DNA from: Chloroflexota bacterium
GTDB lineage: Bacteria > Chloroflexota > Anaerolineae > UBA4142
NCBI GenBank assembly: GCA_016219275.1
Contig: JACRBM010000052.1
Location: forward strand, 1 to 64,000
Direction of reading: 5' to 3'
DNA length: 64,000 nt
Under the pieces are notes generated by a model. It saw nothing but the letters and a program-made list of their open reading frames with translations, was not told the origin of the DNA and made no database searches. Positions 43,789 to 52,762 of this stretch are shown here, in pieces. How positions within the stretch are numbered: position 1 is the stretch's first letter; each line of letters opens with the position of its first letter. The position numbers and the translations under genes are program-made.

Positions 43789-44604
43789 TCACTGATAAAA
43801 CGGATCGCCTTTTCCCAGGTCAATGAAATTCACGCGCTTGTTTTGCGCGATCAACGTCGCGACGAGCGCGCGATAGCGCGCGAGTTTGCCCGCCATTTCG
43901 CTCGCGTCGCCCAAATAGATTTTCCAGCCGCGCTCGTCGGTGAACGCCAGTCCGCGCGCGCGTGACCAGTCGAACGCGCGCGGCGCATCGCGCCACACCT
44001 GGCGCAACGCGCGCTGCGCCGCGAAGGCGTCGAGCGGCGCGCGTTTGCCGATCACCATCGCGCGGAAATCTAAATCACGTATCACCACCAATTCGGGACG
44101 CGGCGCACGCGCCAACATAATCATGCCATCATCCGCGACCCAGTAATTCTCGTTGCCGCGAATCCAAATCACTTCCGGTAGCCGCTCGACGATGTGAATC
44201 GTCACACGGTTCGGCAAGGCGGTGCCCACCTCGACCGCCTTCACTTCGGGCAAGGTCGCAACGTACGTCTGCACCTGGCTCGGCTCGATGAAAAAGATAT
44301 TCCAGCCGACAATCCCGCTTGCCTTCTCGACCTCTTTGCGCGTGAGCGACCTCATCCCAGACACTTCAACATCGTACACATAAAACCAATCGGTGTTGAA
44401 GAACAATACGAGGAGCGCGGTCAACACCGTGATCAGCAACAAGGCGAACCACTTGACGCGCGGAACCTGGGTCAACACGCCTACCACCGGAAACGCACGC
44501 GGCGCGACGAGCGGCGCGGCAATTTGATAGCGCGTACGCGTATTCGTTCGGCGCGTTGGCGCGCGCCGGTTGTTTTGACGTTGAAGCGGTGTGGTTGGAC
44601 TCAT
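43789..44604 (-). CDS. ftsQ: Cell division protein FtsQ/DivIB
   Basis: 271-aa bitopic protein. Basic cytoplasmic N-terminus, one membrane helix (about 50-70), then a POTRA domain (VYDVEVSGMRSLTRKEVEKA) and the FtsQ beta domain (VIWIRGNENYWVADDGMIML). Part of the divisome subcomplex with FtsB and FtsL. Length normal. Confidence 0.9.
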   Translation of the reverse strand: MSPTTPLQRQNNRRAPTRRTNTRTRYQIAAPLVAPRAFPVVGVLTQVPRVKWFALLLITVLTALLVLFFNTDWFYVYDVEVSGMRSLTRKEVEKASGIVGWNIFFIEPSQVQTYVATLPEVKAVEVGTALPNRVTIHIVERLPEVIWIRGNENYWVADDGMIMLARAPRPELVVIRDLDFRAMVIGKRAPLDAFAAQRALRQVWRDAPRAFDWSRARGLAFTDERGWKIYLGDASEMAGKLARYRALVATLIAQNKRVNFIDLGKGDPFYQ

Positions 44605-44659
44605 GTTGAGTTTATAGTCGGCAAATTGACACTGTAGTATTGCAACCGAAAATCAGTCT

Positions 44660-44760
44660 TAACGTAGACTGCGAAGCGAGCAAAGTGCGCTGAGGTCGCA
44701 GAGAAATTTTCTCCAACAACTCTGCGTTCTCTGCGCCTCTGCGGTAAATTTTCCGATCTT
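44660..44760. repeat. CTCTGCG-type palindromic repeat between ddl and ftsQ
   Basis: GCGCTGAGGTCGCAGAGA and TCTGCGTTCTCTGCGCCTCTGCGG are related to the CTCTGTG units at 26340 and 27700-27780. No coding sequence in this gap. Confidence 0.5.
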
Positions 44761-44793
44761 TCCGGCAACAATGTTCCAGTCTCGATAAATTAC

Positions 44794-45906
44794 TCAATAT
44801 TCCGATTTGGAACGTTTTTTGTCGGCGTGGCGTTCGAGCGCGAGTTGAATCAGGCGATCAATCAACTCGGGGTACGGCACGCCGCTCTTCTCCCACATGC
44901 GCGGGTACATCGAAACCGCCGTGAACCCCGGAATCGTATTGATTTCGTTTACAAAAATTCGGTTCGTCGCGCGCTCGATGAAAAAATCTACGCGCGCCAT
45001 GCCGCTCGCGTCAATCGCTTTGAACGCGCGCACCGCCAAGCCCTGCACCGCGCGCGTCACATCCGGCGGCAAATCGGCGGGGACGATCAAATCGGTGCCG
45101 GCGGTCTCGTCATACTTGGCGGCATAATCGTAAAACTCGCGATGCGGCGCGACCTCGCCCGGCAGCGAAGCGATAGGCTCGTCATTGCCGAGCACGCTGC
45201 ACTCGATCTCGCGCGCGTCTTGCGCGGCGCGTTCGGCGATGAGTTTGCGATCGTACTGCGCCGCGGTCGTCAGGGCTTGGGTCAGTTCGTCCCAGTTGTG
45301 CGCCTTGCTCACGCCGACGCTCGAACCCAGGTTCGCCGGTTTGATAAAGCACGGATAACCAAACTCGGCTTCGACGCGCCGAATCGTATCCTCGGGACGG
45401 AGTTCCCAGTCGCGGCGCAGAACGACCATCCAATCGAGAATCGGCAAATCCTCCGCGTGAAAGATGGCTTTCATCAACGCCTTGTCCATCCCGACCGCGC
45501 TCGCCGCGACGCCCGCGCCGACGTACGGAATATCCGCGAGTTCGAGCAAACCCTGCACCGTGCCATCCTCGCCCATCGGTCCGTGAATGAGCGGAAACGC
45601 AACATCAATCGCGCCGAGCGGCGACGCCTCGGTCGTCGTCGGCACGAGCGATTTACCATTGAGCGCGACCGTTTCGTCGTTCACTGCTTCGCCGGATTTG
45701 AGCAAGAGCGATGGACTCGCCGCGATGAGTTGCGCCAGCGCCTTGTCGCCCGCGAGCCAGCGTCCCTGTTTAGTGACGCCGATCATCACGACATCGTATT
45801 TCTCGTGGTCTATCGCGCGCGCAACACCTTGCGCCGATGCGAGCGAAACTTCATGCTCGCCGGACCTGCCGCCAAAGATGATGCCGACCCGAATTTTCTT
45901 TGCCAT
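44794..45906 (-). CDS. ddl: D-alanine-D-alanine ligase
   Basis: 370-aa ATP-grasp enzyme joining two D-Ala for peptidoglycan. Motifs: FGGRSGEHEVSLASA (N-terminus), HGPMGEDGTVQGLLE, PCFIKPANLGSSVGVSKA (ATP-binding) and MARVDFFIERATNRIFVNEINTIPG (metal site). The ATG 45906 is used; 26 further codons in frame are repeat sequence (45910-45986). Confidence 0.95.
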   Translation of the reverse strand: MAKKIRVGIIFGGRSGEHEVSLASAQGVARAIDHEKYDVVMIGVTKQGRWLAGDKALAQLIAASPSLLLKSGEAVNDETVALNGKSLVPTTTEASPLGAIDVAFPLIHGPMGEDGTVQGLLELADIPYVGAGVAASAVGMDKALMKAIFHAEDLPILDWMVVLRRDWELRPEDTIRRVEAEFGYPCFIKPANLGSSVGVSKAHNWDELTQALTTAAQYDRKLIAERAAQDAREIECSVLGNDEPIASLPGEVAPHREFYDYAAKYDETAGTDLIVPADLPPDVTRAVQGLAVRAFKAIDASGMARVDFFIERATNRIFVNEINTIPGFTAVSMYPRMWEKSGVPYPELIDRLIQLALERHADKKRSKSEY

Positions 45907-45909
45907 TTC

Positions 45910-45986
45910 TGATTTTCGATTTGCGATTTGCGATTTTTGATTTGGCGCGCGGAGCAATCGAAAATCAAAAATCGCAAATCGCAAAT
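45910..45986. repeat. GATTTGCGATTT inverted repeat between ddl and murB
   Basis: Units TTTTCGATTTGCGATTT and the inverse AAAATCGCAAATCGCAAAT give a palindrome directly abutting both genes, leaving no room for a ribosome site ahead of ddl. Confidence 0.65.
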
Positions 45987-45987
45987 A

Positions 45988-46902
45988 TCATCCTACGCCA
46001 ACGATCTCTATCTCTAACTCTAACTCTATCCCAAACACATCGCGCACCTTGCCGCGCACGAGTTCGATCAATTGCAGAACATCGCCTGCCGTCGCGCCGC
46101 CATGATTCACAAAAAAGTTTGCGTGCACGCGTGACACTTCGAGATTGCCGATGCGCGTGCCCTTGAGTCCGGCTTGCTCGATCAATCGCCCCGCGTAATC
46201 ACCGGGCGGGTTCTTGAACATCGAGCCGACACTCGCTTCGGTCGGCTGCGAACGACGACGACGTTCGGTGTACTCGTTCATCCGCGCGACGCACGCGGCT
46301 GGGTCGTCGTGTTTCATCTCGAAATCCGCGCGCAGCACGATTTCATCGCGCCCGCGTTTGAACCGGCTCGAACGGTACTCGAACGCGCAATCCGTCTTGG
46401 GTAACTCGCGCATCGCGCCCGCCGCGTCGAGAATCGTGACGTGCACAAGGTTGTCCGCGATGCAACCGCCATGCGCGCCGGCGTTCCCGACAATCGCGCC
46501 GCCGAACGTGCCCGGCACGCCAATCGCCCACTCGAATCCCGACCATCCTTGCCGCGCGAGACGATTCGCAACACCAGGGAGCGACGCGCCGCTTTCGATG
46601 CGCAGAATCGTGCGTTCTGAATTTGTAACATCCAGCGAAAAATTCGCGCAGTGATTTTCGATCACGAGTCCGCGAATGCCGCCATCGCGTACCAGAATGT
46701 TTGAGCCATTGCCCAGGATGAAAATCGGAACATTATTTTGCCGCGCGAGTTTTACGAACGCGAACAACTCGTCCAGCGTTTTCGCTTCGGCGAGCAAATC
46801 GGCGGGACCGCCAACGCGAAACGTCGTGCGCGGCGCAAGCGGCGCTTTCACTTGCGCGCGTGCGCCCAGCGCCTCGCGCAGAGCGGCTAGGCGCGTTTCC
46901 AT
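45988..46902 (-). CDS. murB: UDP-N-acetylenolpyruvoylglucosamine reductase
   Basis: 304-aa FAD enzyme making UDP-MurNAc. TTFRVGGPADLLAEAKTLDE and FILGNGSNILV bind FAD; GVPGTFGGAIVGNAGAHGG is the family core. Ser in EASVGSMFKNPPGDYAGRLI and the late Glu (ELEIEIV) fit the type II active site. It overlaps the end of the membrane gene upstream by 16 nt. Confidence 0.95.
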   Translation of the reverse strand: METRLAALREALGARAQVKAPLAPRTTFRVGGPADLLAEAKTLDELFAFVKLARQNNVPIFILGNGSNILVRDGGIRGLVIENHCANFSLDVTNSERTILRIESGASLPGVANRLARQGWSGFEWAIGVPGTFGGAIVGNAGAHGGCIADNLVHVTILDAAGAMRELPKTDCAFEYRSSRFKRGRDEIVLRADFEMKHDDPAACVARMNEYTERRRRSQPTEASVGSMFKNPPGDYAGRLIEQAGLKGTRIGNLEVSRVHANFFVNHGGATAGDVLQLIELVRGKVRDVFGIELELEIEIVGVG

Positions 46903-47738
46903 GGCATTTTCAACTTGAGACCACCGCCGTCACCGCCGCCACCTTTGCCACCTTTCTCGCCACCGCCGCCACCGCCACCGCCACCGCCACCGGTTTCACC
47001 GGGTTGTGGAACGAAAATGCGTTGCAACGCCAAGCCCATCCCAAACAGCCCCCACAGTGCGGCGAAATTGAGATTGCGGCTGTCTCCAAGATACGCGCCA
47101 AAATTAGCAAACCCTTCGATGACCCAAGCGATCGCGCCGGCGGCTTCGCCGGGATACAACACGAGCGCGACCAGGGTGATCTCGGCAATGGCGCGCCAGA
47201 ACGCGTGCTTGCTGCGAAAGCCCTCACCGAAGAAAACCAAGAACAAGGTAAGGATTAAGAGTGTGACGAACGCCGACGTCGGATTTTTCAAAAAGTCGCG
47301 CACGCCCGACAAGATCGGCACACTCGAAATTGCCAGGATATTTTCTTCGATCCGCAAAACCAGGTAGACCAAAAAAATCGCAAAGAAATCGTCGAACCAG
47401 GCGCTGGAGCGTAACGCGTGGCGATAGTATCGAAACGCGAGCAATAAGATCAAAACGCCGAATAGAATCGCGAGCATCCACCCTTCGACCTTGACCGGTC
47501 CGGCAATCAGAATTACTTGATTCGGTTTGAATTCGACGCTTTGCGGAATGCGTGTTGCAACATCGTTGATCCATGTGTTGAGACCGGGAATGACGCTGAA
47601 CGGTAATTTCGTTTTATCGAAGATGTCGGGCGCGCGAAAGAACGCGGCGATTTGGTTCAGCCAGTCTTGAATGAACATACTGGCGGTCAATGCGCCCCAC
47701 CAAAAAACCCAACTCCGAAAATGGACGATATCAATCAT
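46887..47738 (-). CDS. Unknown membrane protein in the dcw cluster with a Gly-rich tail
   Basis: 283 aa. The ATG overlaps the murC stop as ATGA, so translation is coupled. About six hydrophobic segments (near 10-25, 75-95, 105-130, 155-172, 183-200 and 225-245). The C-terminus has about 11 consecutive Gly, then KGGKGGGGDGGG and a basic end. Not part of the standard division cluster; likely a clade-specific cell-envelope factor. Function unknown. Confidence 0.72.
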   Translation of the reverse strand: MIDIVHFRSWVFWWGALTASMFIQDWLNQIAAFFRAPDIFDKTKLPFSVIPGLNTWINDVATRIPQSVEFKPNQVILIAGPVKVEGWMLAILFGVLILLLAFRYYRHALRSSAWFDDFFAIFLVYLVLRIEENILAISSVPILSGVRDFLKNPTSAFVTLLILTLFLVFFGEGFRSKHAFWRAIAEITLVALVLYPGEAAGAIAWVIEGFANFGAYLGDSRNLNFAALWGLFGMGLALQRIFVPQPGETGGGGGGGGGGGEKGGKGGGGDGGGLKLKMPWKRA

Positions 47739-49090
47739 AGCGTGCCCCCAGCTACGCGCTCGCCGATGCGGTATCCATCTCCCGCGCCGAGCGTGATTAG
47801 CACATCCCCCGCGCGCAGGTGCGCTTGCAAATACGCGACACATTCATCGTGGGTCGCGAGAAACCGCGCGTCGCGATGCGACATCCGCGCGACAATGTCC
47901 GCGCCGCTCACCCCGCGCGTTTCGCGTTCGCGCGCGGCGAAGATCTCGGTGACGATGACGTGGTCCGCGTCCGCAAACGCTTGCGCGAATTCGTCGAGCA
48001 GGGCTTGCGTGCGCGTGTACGTGTGCGGTTGAAATACCGCCCAGATATTTTTCCCGGCAAAACGTTGGCGCGCCGCGTTGAGCGTTGCGCGAATTTCGGT
48101 CGGATGATGCGCGTAATCGTCCACCATCGTCACACCGTTAAACTCGCCTTTGATTTCGAATCGTCGCGCCGCGCCGCGAAAATGACGCAAGGTTTGTTTC
48201 GCCGCGTTCAGATCCACGTCGACGAGATGCGCCACCGCGAGTGCCGCAAGCGCGTTCAGCACATTGTGCTTGCCCGGGATCCGCAAACGAAAATCGCCGA
48301 TGCGTTCGCCGCGCAGCCAAACCGTGAAATCGCTCCCCCCATCCGCGTTGGATCGAATCGCGCTCGCGCTCCAATCGTTCTCCGCGTCGAAGCCGTAACG
48401 CACTGCCCATGCCCGCGCTCCCTCCAACTCGCGCGCGACGCGTTCCGAATCGCCGCACCCGATCACCCAGCCATAGACCGGGGTCAGCGCGATAAATTCA
48501 CGAAACGCGCTCGTCACATCGTCCAGATCGCGAAACTTGTCCGGGTGGTCCATCTCGATGCTCGTGACAACAGAAATCGTCGGACGCAAACCCAGGAACG
48601 CGCGATCGTACTCGTCCGCCTCGACGACAAAATATTTGCCCTGCCCCGCGCGCGCATTGCCACCCAGCTCCGGCACGATGCCGCCGACAATCGCGTCCGG
48701 GTCGAGTCCGGCATCGGCGAGAATCACCGCGATCATCGCGGTCGTCGTCGTCTTGCCGTGCGTGCCCGCAATCGCAATCGTCGTTTTGCCGGCGGTGAGT
48801 TCCGGAAAAAAATCGTACCGTCGCGCGATGCGAATCCCGCGTCGCCGCGCGGCGATGATTTCCGGATTGTCCTCCGGCGCGGCGGATGTGGCGAGCACGA
48901 GATCCACCTCGCCGATATTTTCCGCGCGATGCCCGATGCTGATCCGCGCACCCAATCGCGCGAGTTCGTCCGTGATCGGCGATGCCTGCAAATCCGAGCC
49001 GGACACCACCTCGCCACGCGCGAGCAACACTCGCGCAATCGCGGACAAGCCGATGCCACCAATGCCAACGAGGTGAACGCGTTGGGTCAT
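47735..49090 (-). CDS. murC: UDP-N-acetylmuramate-L-alanine ligase
   Basis: 451-aa ATP-dependent Mur ligase adding L-Ala. VHLVGIGGIGLSAIARVLL binds the nucleotide sugar, and AIAGTHGKTTTTAMI is the P-loop. DDYAHHPTEIRATL marks MurC. It starts in the stop of murG (ATGA-type overlap). Confidence 0.95.
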   Translation of the reverse strand: MTQRVHLVGIGGIGLSAIARVLLARGEVVSGSDLQASPITDELARLGARISIGHRAENIGEVDLVLATSAAPEDNPEIIAARRRGIRIARRYDFFPELTAGKTTIAIAGTHGKTTTTAMIAVILADAGLDPDAIVGGIVPELGGNARAGQGKYFVVEADEYDRAFLGLRPTISVVTSIEMDHPDKFRDLDDVTSAFREFIALTPVYGWVIGCGDSERVARELEGARAWAVRYGFDAENDWSASAIRSNADGGSDFTVWLRGERIGDFRLRIPGKHNVLNALAALAVAHLVDVDLNAAKQTLRHFRGAARRFEIKGEFNGVTMVDDYAHHPTEIRATLNAARQRFAGKNIWAVFQPHTYTRTQALLDEFAQAFADADHVIVTEIFAARERETRGVSGADIVARMSHRDARFLATHDECVAYLQAHLRAGDVLITLGAGDGYRIGERVAGGTL

Positions 49091-50205
49091 GGTTGCGATC
49101 CCGCGAATTGCGAATTGCGAATTGCGATTTCTCGCAACAAATCCGCCAGGTTCTCCGCCGCGCGTGGTTGCGCGAGCGCGTGCATCGCGTCGCGCATCGC
49201 GTTCAATTTTTCCGGTACCGCAAATAATTGTTTGAGCATTGGCAGTAATTCGTCTTTGAGCGCGGCATCGTTGATCTTGCGCGCCGCGCCGCGCGTCACG
49301 AGAAAATCGGCGTTGCGTTCTTGATGCAGTCCGGCGTACGGACCGGGGACGAGAATCGCCGGCAAGCCGAGCGCCGGAAATTCGCCGAGCGTCGCCGCGC
49401 CCGCGCGCGCCACCACGACATCCGCCGCGCCGAGCGCGTCCGGCACATCGTCGTCGAGATAGCCGAACGCGCGCACACGCTGACGCAACGCGTCCGGCAA
49501 TTTCACGACCTGCTCGCCGACCCAGGATTCATCCGCGCGCCCGGTCAGGTGAATCACCTGCGCGATGCGCGCGAGAGCATCGAGATTCGCGACGACGGCT
49601 TGATTGATGTGATGTGCGCCGGAACTGCCACCAAAAATCGCGACGGTCGGCGCGTGCGCGTCGAGTTGGAATTTCGCGCGCGCCTGGTTTCGATTTACTT
49701 GAAAAAATGCCGAACGCACCGGATATCCGGTCACCACCGCCTTGCCGCGCGCGAAATGTTTTTCGACTTGCGGAAACGACACGGCGACACGCGTCGCCCA
49801 GCGCGCAGTCGCGCGAATCGCCCAGCCCGGTTCGAGATCGGGCAAATAGATCACGCTCGGAATTTTTTCCGCCGCACTCGCCCAAATCACCGGCGCACTG
49901 ACGTAGCCGCCGGTCACAAACACCGCGTTCGGTTGAAACTCGCGGATGAATGCGCGCACCGTGCCGACGCTGCGATACATTCGCCACAAACTGCGCGCGG
50001 CAATCCAGGGCGACATGCCGCGCACCTGCCCAGTCTCCATCGCGCGAAACGGAATGCCCGTGCGTTCCGCCAAACGCGACTCGACGCTGTCGGCGCGACC
50101 CAGGTACATCAACTCAACGCGCGCGCGGTTCCGCATCGCGTCGGCGACGGTCAACGCGGGGTACACGTGTCCCCCCGTGCCGCCACCCGAAATCAAAAGA
50201 CGCAT
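49087..50205 (-). CDS. murG: Lipid II synthase (UDP-GlcNAc transferase)
   Basis: 372-aa peripheral membrane GT-B glycosyltransferase. LLISGGGTGGHVYPALTVAD is the N-terminal loop; AIFGGSSGAHHINQAVV and ARAGAATLGEFPALGLPAIL are the donor-site loops. The ATG 50205 has AAGGAAG upstream. The first 92 nt overlap the end of ftsW. Confidence 0.95.
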   Translation of the reverse strand: MRLLISGGGTGGHVYPALTVADAMRNRARVELMYLGRADSVESRLAERTGIPFRAMETGQVRGMSPWIAARSLWRMYRSVGTVRAFIREFQPNAVFVTGGYVSAPVIWASAAEKIPSVIYLPDLEPGWAIRATARWATRVAVSFPQVEKHFARGKAVVTGYPVRSAFFQVNRNQARAKFQLDAHAPTVAIFGGSSGAHHINQAVVANLDALARIAQVIHLTGRADESWVGEQVVKLPDALRQRVRAFGYLDDDVPDALGAADVVVARAGAATLGEFPALGLPAILVPGPYAGLHQERNADFLVTRGAARKINDAALKDELLPMLKQLFAVPEKLNAMRDAMHALAQPRAAENLADLLREIAIRNSQFAGSQP

Positions 50206-51325
50206 TCGCTTCCTTCGATGTAGTTTCGCCGCGCGAAATGCTGAGCAACACACCGACCGCGACGAGTGTGGCTACCAACGACGAGCCGCCGTACGAAATG
50301 AACGGGAGCGGCACGCCGGTAAATGGGATGCTCGCGGTAACGACGGCGACATTCACGAACGCTTGAAAGATCAACCAGAACGTCAAACCCGACGCAAGCA
50401 CTTGACCGAACGGATCCTTGGCGCGCGCGGCGATGCGAAAGCCGCGATACGCGAGCGCGAGAAACAGCGCGAGCACGGCGAGCGTACCGAGCAACCCAGT
50501 TTCTTCACCCAGCATCGCGAAAATACTATCGGTGTGCGCGGCAGGCACCCAGCCGTACTTGCCCAGCCCCGCGCCCAGCCCGCGTCCAACAAAACCGCCA
50601 GTGCCCAACGAGATCAAGGTCTCGGCGATTTGCAATCCTTCGTCGCCGAGCGACAGCGGGTCTTGCACAAACTTGATCCAGCGGTCGAACGCGTGCGGCA
50701 TTTTGTAGACGATGACCGAGCCGGTCACGCCGCCCACGATCAACAGGAACGCGAATTGAACCAGGTCCGCCCCGGCGATGAAAAACATCGCGAGCGCGCA
50801 GAGCGCGATAATGATCGCGGTGCTCAGGTTCGGTTGCAACACGATCAATCCGCACGCGATCCCGACGATGACCGCGAACGGCAACAAGCCATACGTGATG
50901 TGACGCAATTTGTCGCCCTTGGACGACAACCATTTCGCGATGTAAACGATGATCGTGAATTTCGCGATTTCACCCGGCTGAATCGAGCCGTCGAACAACC
51001 AACGCCGCGAGCCGAACTTGGGATCGAGCGCGAGCAACGCGCCGAGCACGAGCAGCGTGACCGCCATCATCGGCAACGCGAGCTTGCCCCACAAATGATA
51101 ATCGAGTTGGGAGAACACGATCAGCGCGACGAGACCGATGACCGCGAACAGACCTTGCTTCATCACCGCCGTCATCGGGTCGTTCCCCGCGCTGACGCGC
51201 GGACCGAAGGTGACGCTCCACACCATCACCAAGCCAACCGCGACAAGCGCGCCGACGATGCCGAACAGGACGAAATCTATTTTGAACATCGAACCGAGTG
51301 GTCGTGTGTTTGATTGTGCGGTCAT
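50114..51325 (-). CDS. ftsW: Peptidoglycan polymerase FtsW (SEDS)
   Basis: 403 aa with about 10 helices. SEDS motifs: QLDYHLWGKLALPMM, PKFGSRRWL, LQPNLSTAIII, GLGAGLGKYGWVPAAHTDSI with the catalytic Asp region, and FTGVPLPFISYGGSSLVATL. The last 35 residues lie beyond the normal end and are read through the murG start, so the tail may be non-conserved. Confidence 0.95.
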   Translation of the reverse strand: MTAQSNTRPLGSMFKIDFVLFGIVGALVAVGLVMVWSVTFGPRVSAGNDPMTAVMKQGLFAVIGLVALIVFSQLDYHLWGKLALPMMAVTLLVLGALLALDPKFGSRRWLFDGSIQPGEIAKFTIIVYIAKWLSSKGDKLRHITYGLLPFAVIVGIACGLIVLQPNLSTAIIIALCALAMFFIAGADLVQFAFLLIVGGVTGSVIVYKMPHAFDRWIKFVQDPLSLGDEGLQIAETLISLGTGGFVGRGLGAGLGKYGWVPAAHTDSIFAMLGEETGLLGTLAVLALFLALAYRGFRIAARAKDPFGQVLASGLTFWLIFQAFVNVAVVTASIPFTGVPLPFISYGGSSLVATLVAVGVLLSISRGETTSKEANASFDFGWRHGGTRVPRVDRRRRDAEPRAR

Positions 51326-51365
51326 TGATCCTCCAGTCGTCTGTCGTCTGTCGCCAGAAAACTGT

Positions 51366-52760
51366 CTACTGTTGACTGTTGACTATTTGTCTAAACTGCT
51401 CCCCGCGTTCAAACTCGTTCGCGAACATGCCGAAGCTCGCGCAGCCCGGCGAAAGCAGAACGACTTGTCCTTCTTGCGCGATTTCACGCGCGCGCGCAAC
51501 CGCGCGTTCCAAATTGTCAAAACGTCCCGCGATGATTTCGTTCGATAACACACTCGCGAGTTGGTCTGTCGCACTGCCTTCGAGCAGAATTACCGCGCGC
51601 ACTTTGCTCGCGATCACGCGCGCCAGCTCGTCGAACGCGAGCGATTTGCTCGCGCCGCCGGCGATGAGCACGATGCCCGTGGCGCTCGGCGCGAACGTTT
51701 CAATCGCGACGATGGTCGCCGCCGGTGCGGTTGCCGTCGTGTCGTTGATGTAACGCACGCCGTTCAACTCGCGCACGAACTCTTGGCGATGCGGCACACC
51801 GCGAAATTCGCGCAACGCGTCCGCGCACTGCTCCGGCGTCGCGCCGGCGAGCGATGCCAGCGCAATCGCGGTGAGCGCGTTCGCGAGGGTGTGCTCGCCG
51901 GGCATACGCAAATCGTTTACGCGCAGAACCTTGTGCGTCGCGCCGTCCCACTTCCACACGAGCCACTCACGCTCACGGCACGCGCTCCCAGCCACGCCCT
52001 TAAGGACGTGGCTAGAGCTTGTCCATACAAGCGTACCAAATCCGCGCGCGAGTTTTGTGGACGCTTTGTTGTCAAAGTTCAAAACGAGAAAATCGCCCGG
52101 CTGTTGATACTGAAAAATAATTCGTTTGGCATCCGCGTAATCGTCGAAATCGCGATAACGATTCAGGTGATCCGGAAAAATATTCGTGATCGCCGCGATG
52201 TGCGGGCTGATTTGATGCGGCGGAAATGCTTCGAGTTGCCACGACGACAGTTCGAGCACGACTGGCGTATCCGCGTCAATCTGGTCGAGCAATTCGAGCG
52301 CGCTCACGCGCAAGTTGCCGGCGACGACCGTTTTCGGATTCGCGCGTTTCAAAATTTCGCCGGTCATCAAGGTGGTTGTGGTTTTTCCCTTCGTTCCCGT
52401 AATTCCCACAATTTGCGCCGCGCCACGTGGCAACTTTTGCACAAACAACCCCATTTCCATTTCGACCGGGATGTTGTGCTCGCGCGCGAATTGTAACCAT
52501 TTCGATTCGCGCGGCACGCCGGGATTGCGGACGATCAAATCGGCGTTGAGAAAATCCTGCTCGCGATGTTCGCCCAAAACAAAAGTAATTGGTAATTGGT
52601 CTAATGCCTTCAACGACGATTGCAATTCGTCCGCGCGTTTCAAATCGGTAACGGTTACGCGCGCGCCTTGTGTAACCAGCCACTTGGCGACACCCAACCC
52701 GCCACCGTGCACGCCGAGACCGAGAACGAGGACGCGTTTATTGAGCAGGTCAATCATCAA
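51366..52760 (-). CDS. murD: UDP-N-acetylmuramoylalanine-D-glutamate ligase
   Basis: 464-aa Mur ligase adding D-Glu. VLVLGLGVHGGGLGVAKWL, VGITGTKGKTTTTLMTGEIL (P-loop), and YINDTTATAPAATIVAIETF. The central domain includes about 8 codons (HVLKGVA and neighbours, 51990-52013) from a palindromic repeat but the frame is intact. A second short motif CREREWLVWKWDG follows. Confidence 0.94.
   Translation of the reverse strand: MMIDLLNKRVLVLGLGVHGGGLGVAKWLVTQGARVTVTDLKRADELQSSLKALDQLPITFVLGEHREQDFLNADLIVRNPGVPRESKWLQFAREHNIPVEMEMGLFVQKLPRGAAQIVGITGTKGKTTTTLMTGEILKRANPKTVVAGNLRVSALELLDQIDADTPVVLELSSWQLEAFPPHQISPHIAAITNIFPDHLNRYRDFDDYADAKRIIFQYQQPGDFLVLNFDNKASTKLARGFGTLVWTSSSHVLKGVAGSACREREWLVWKWDGATHKVLRVNDLRMPGEHTLANALTAIALASLAGATPEQCADALREFRGVPHRQEFVRELNGVRYINDTTATAPAATIVAIETFAPSATGIVLIAGGASKSLAFDELARVIASKVRAVILLEGSATDQLASVLSNEIIAGRFDNLERAVARAREIAQEGQVVLLSPGCASFGMFANEFERGEQFRQIVNSQQ
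51990..52013. repeat. AGCCACGCCCTTAAGGACGTGGCT palindrome in frame in murD
   Basis: 24-bp near-perfect inverted repeat centred on TTAA, eight codons long. It lies in the Mur ligase central domain of an otherwise intact essential gene. Confidence 0.65.
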
Positions 52761-52762
52761 CC

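Noticed and set aside
47819-49324. 501-codon plus-strand open frame
   Set aside because: Antisense to murC and murG, both of which have clear family motifs; composition is that of a shadow frame.
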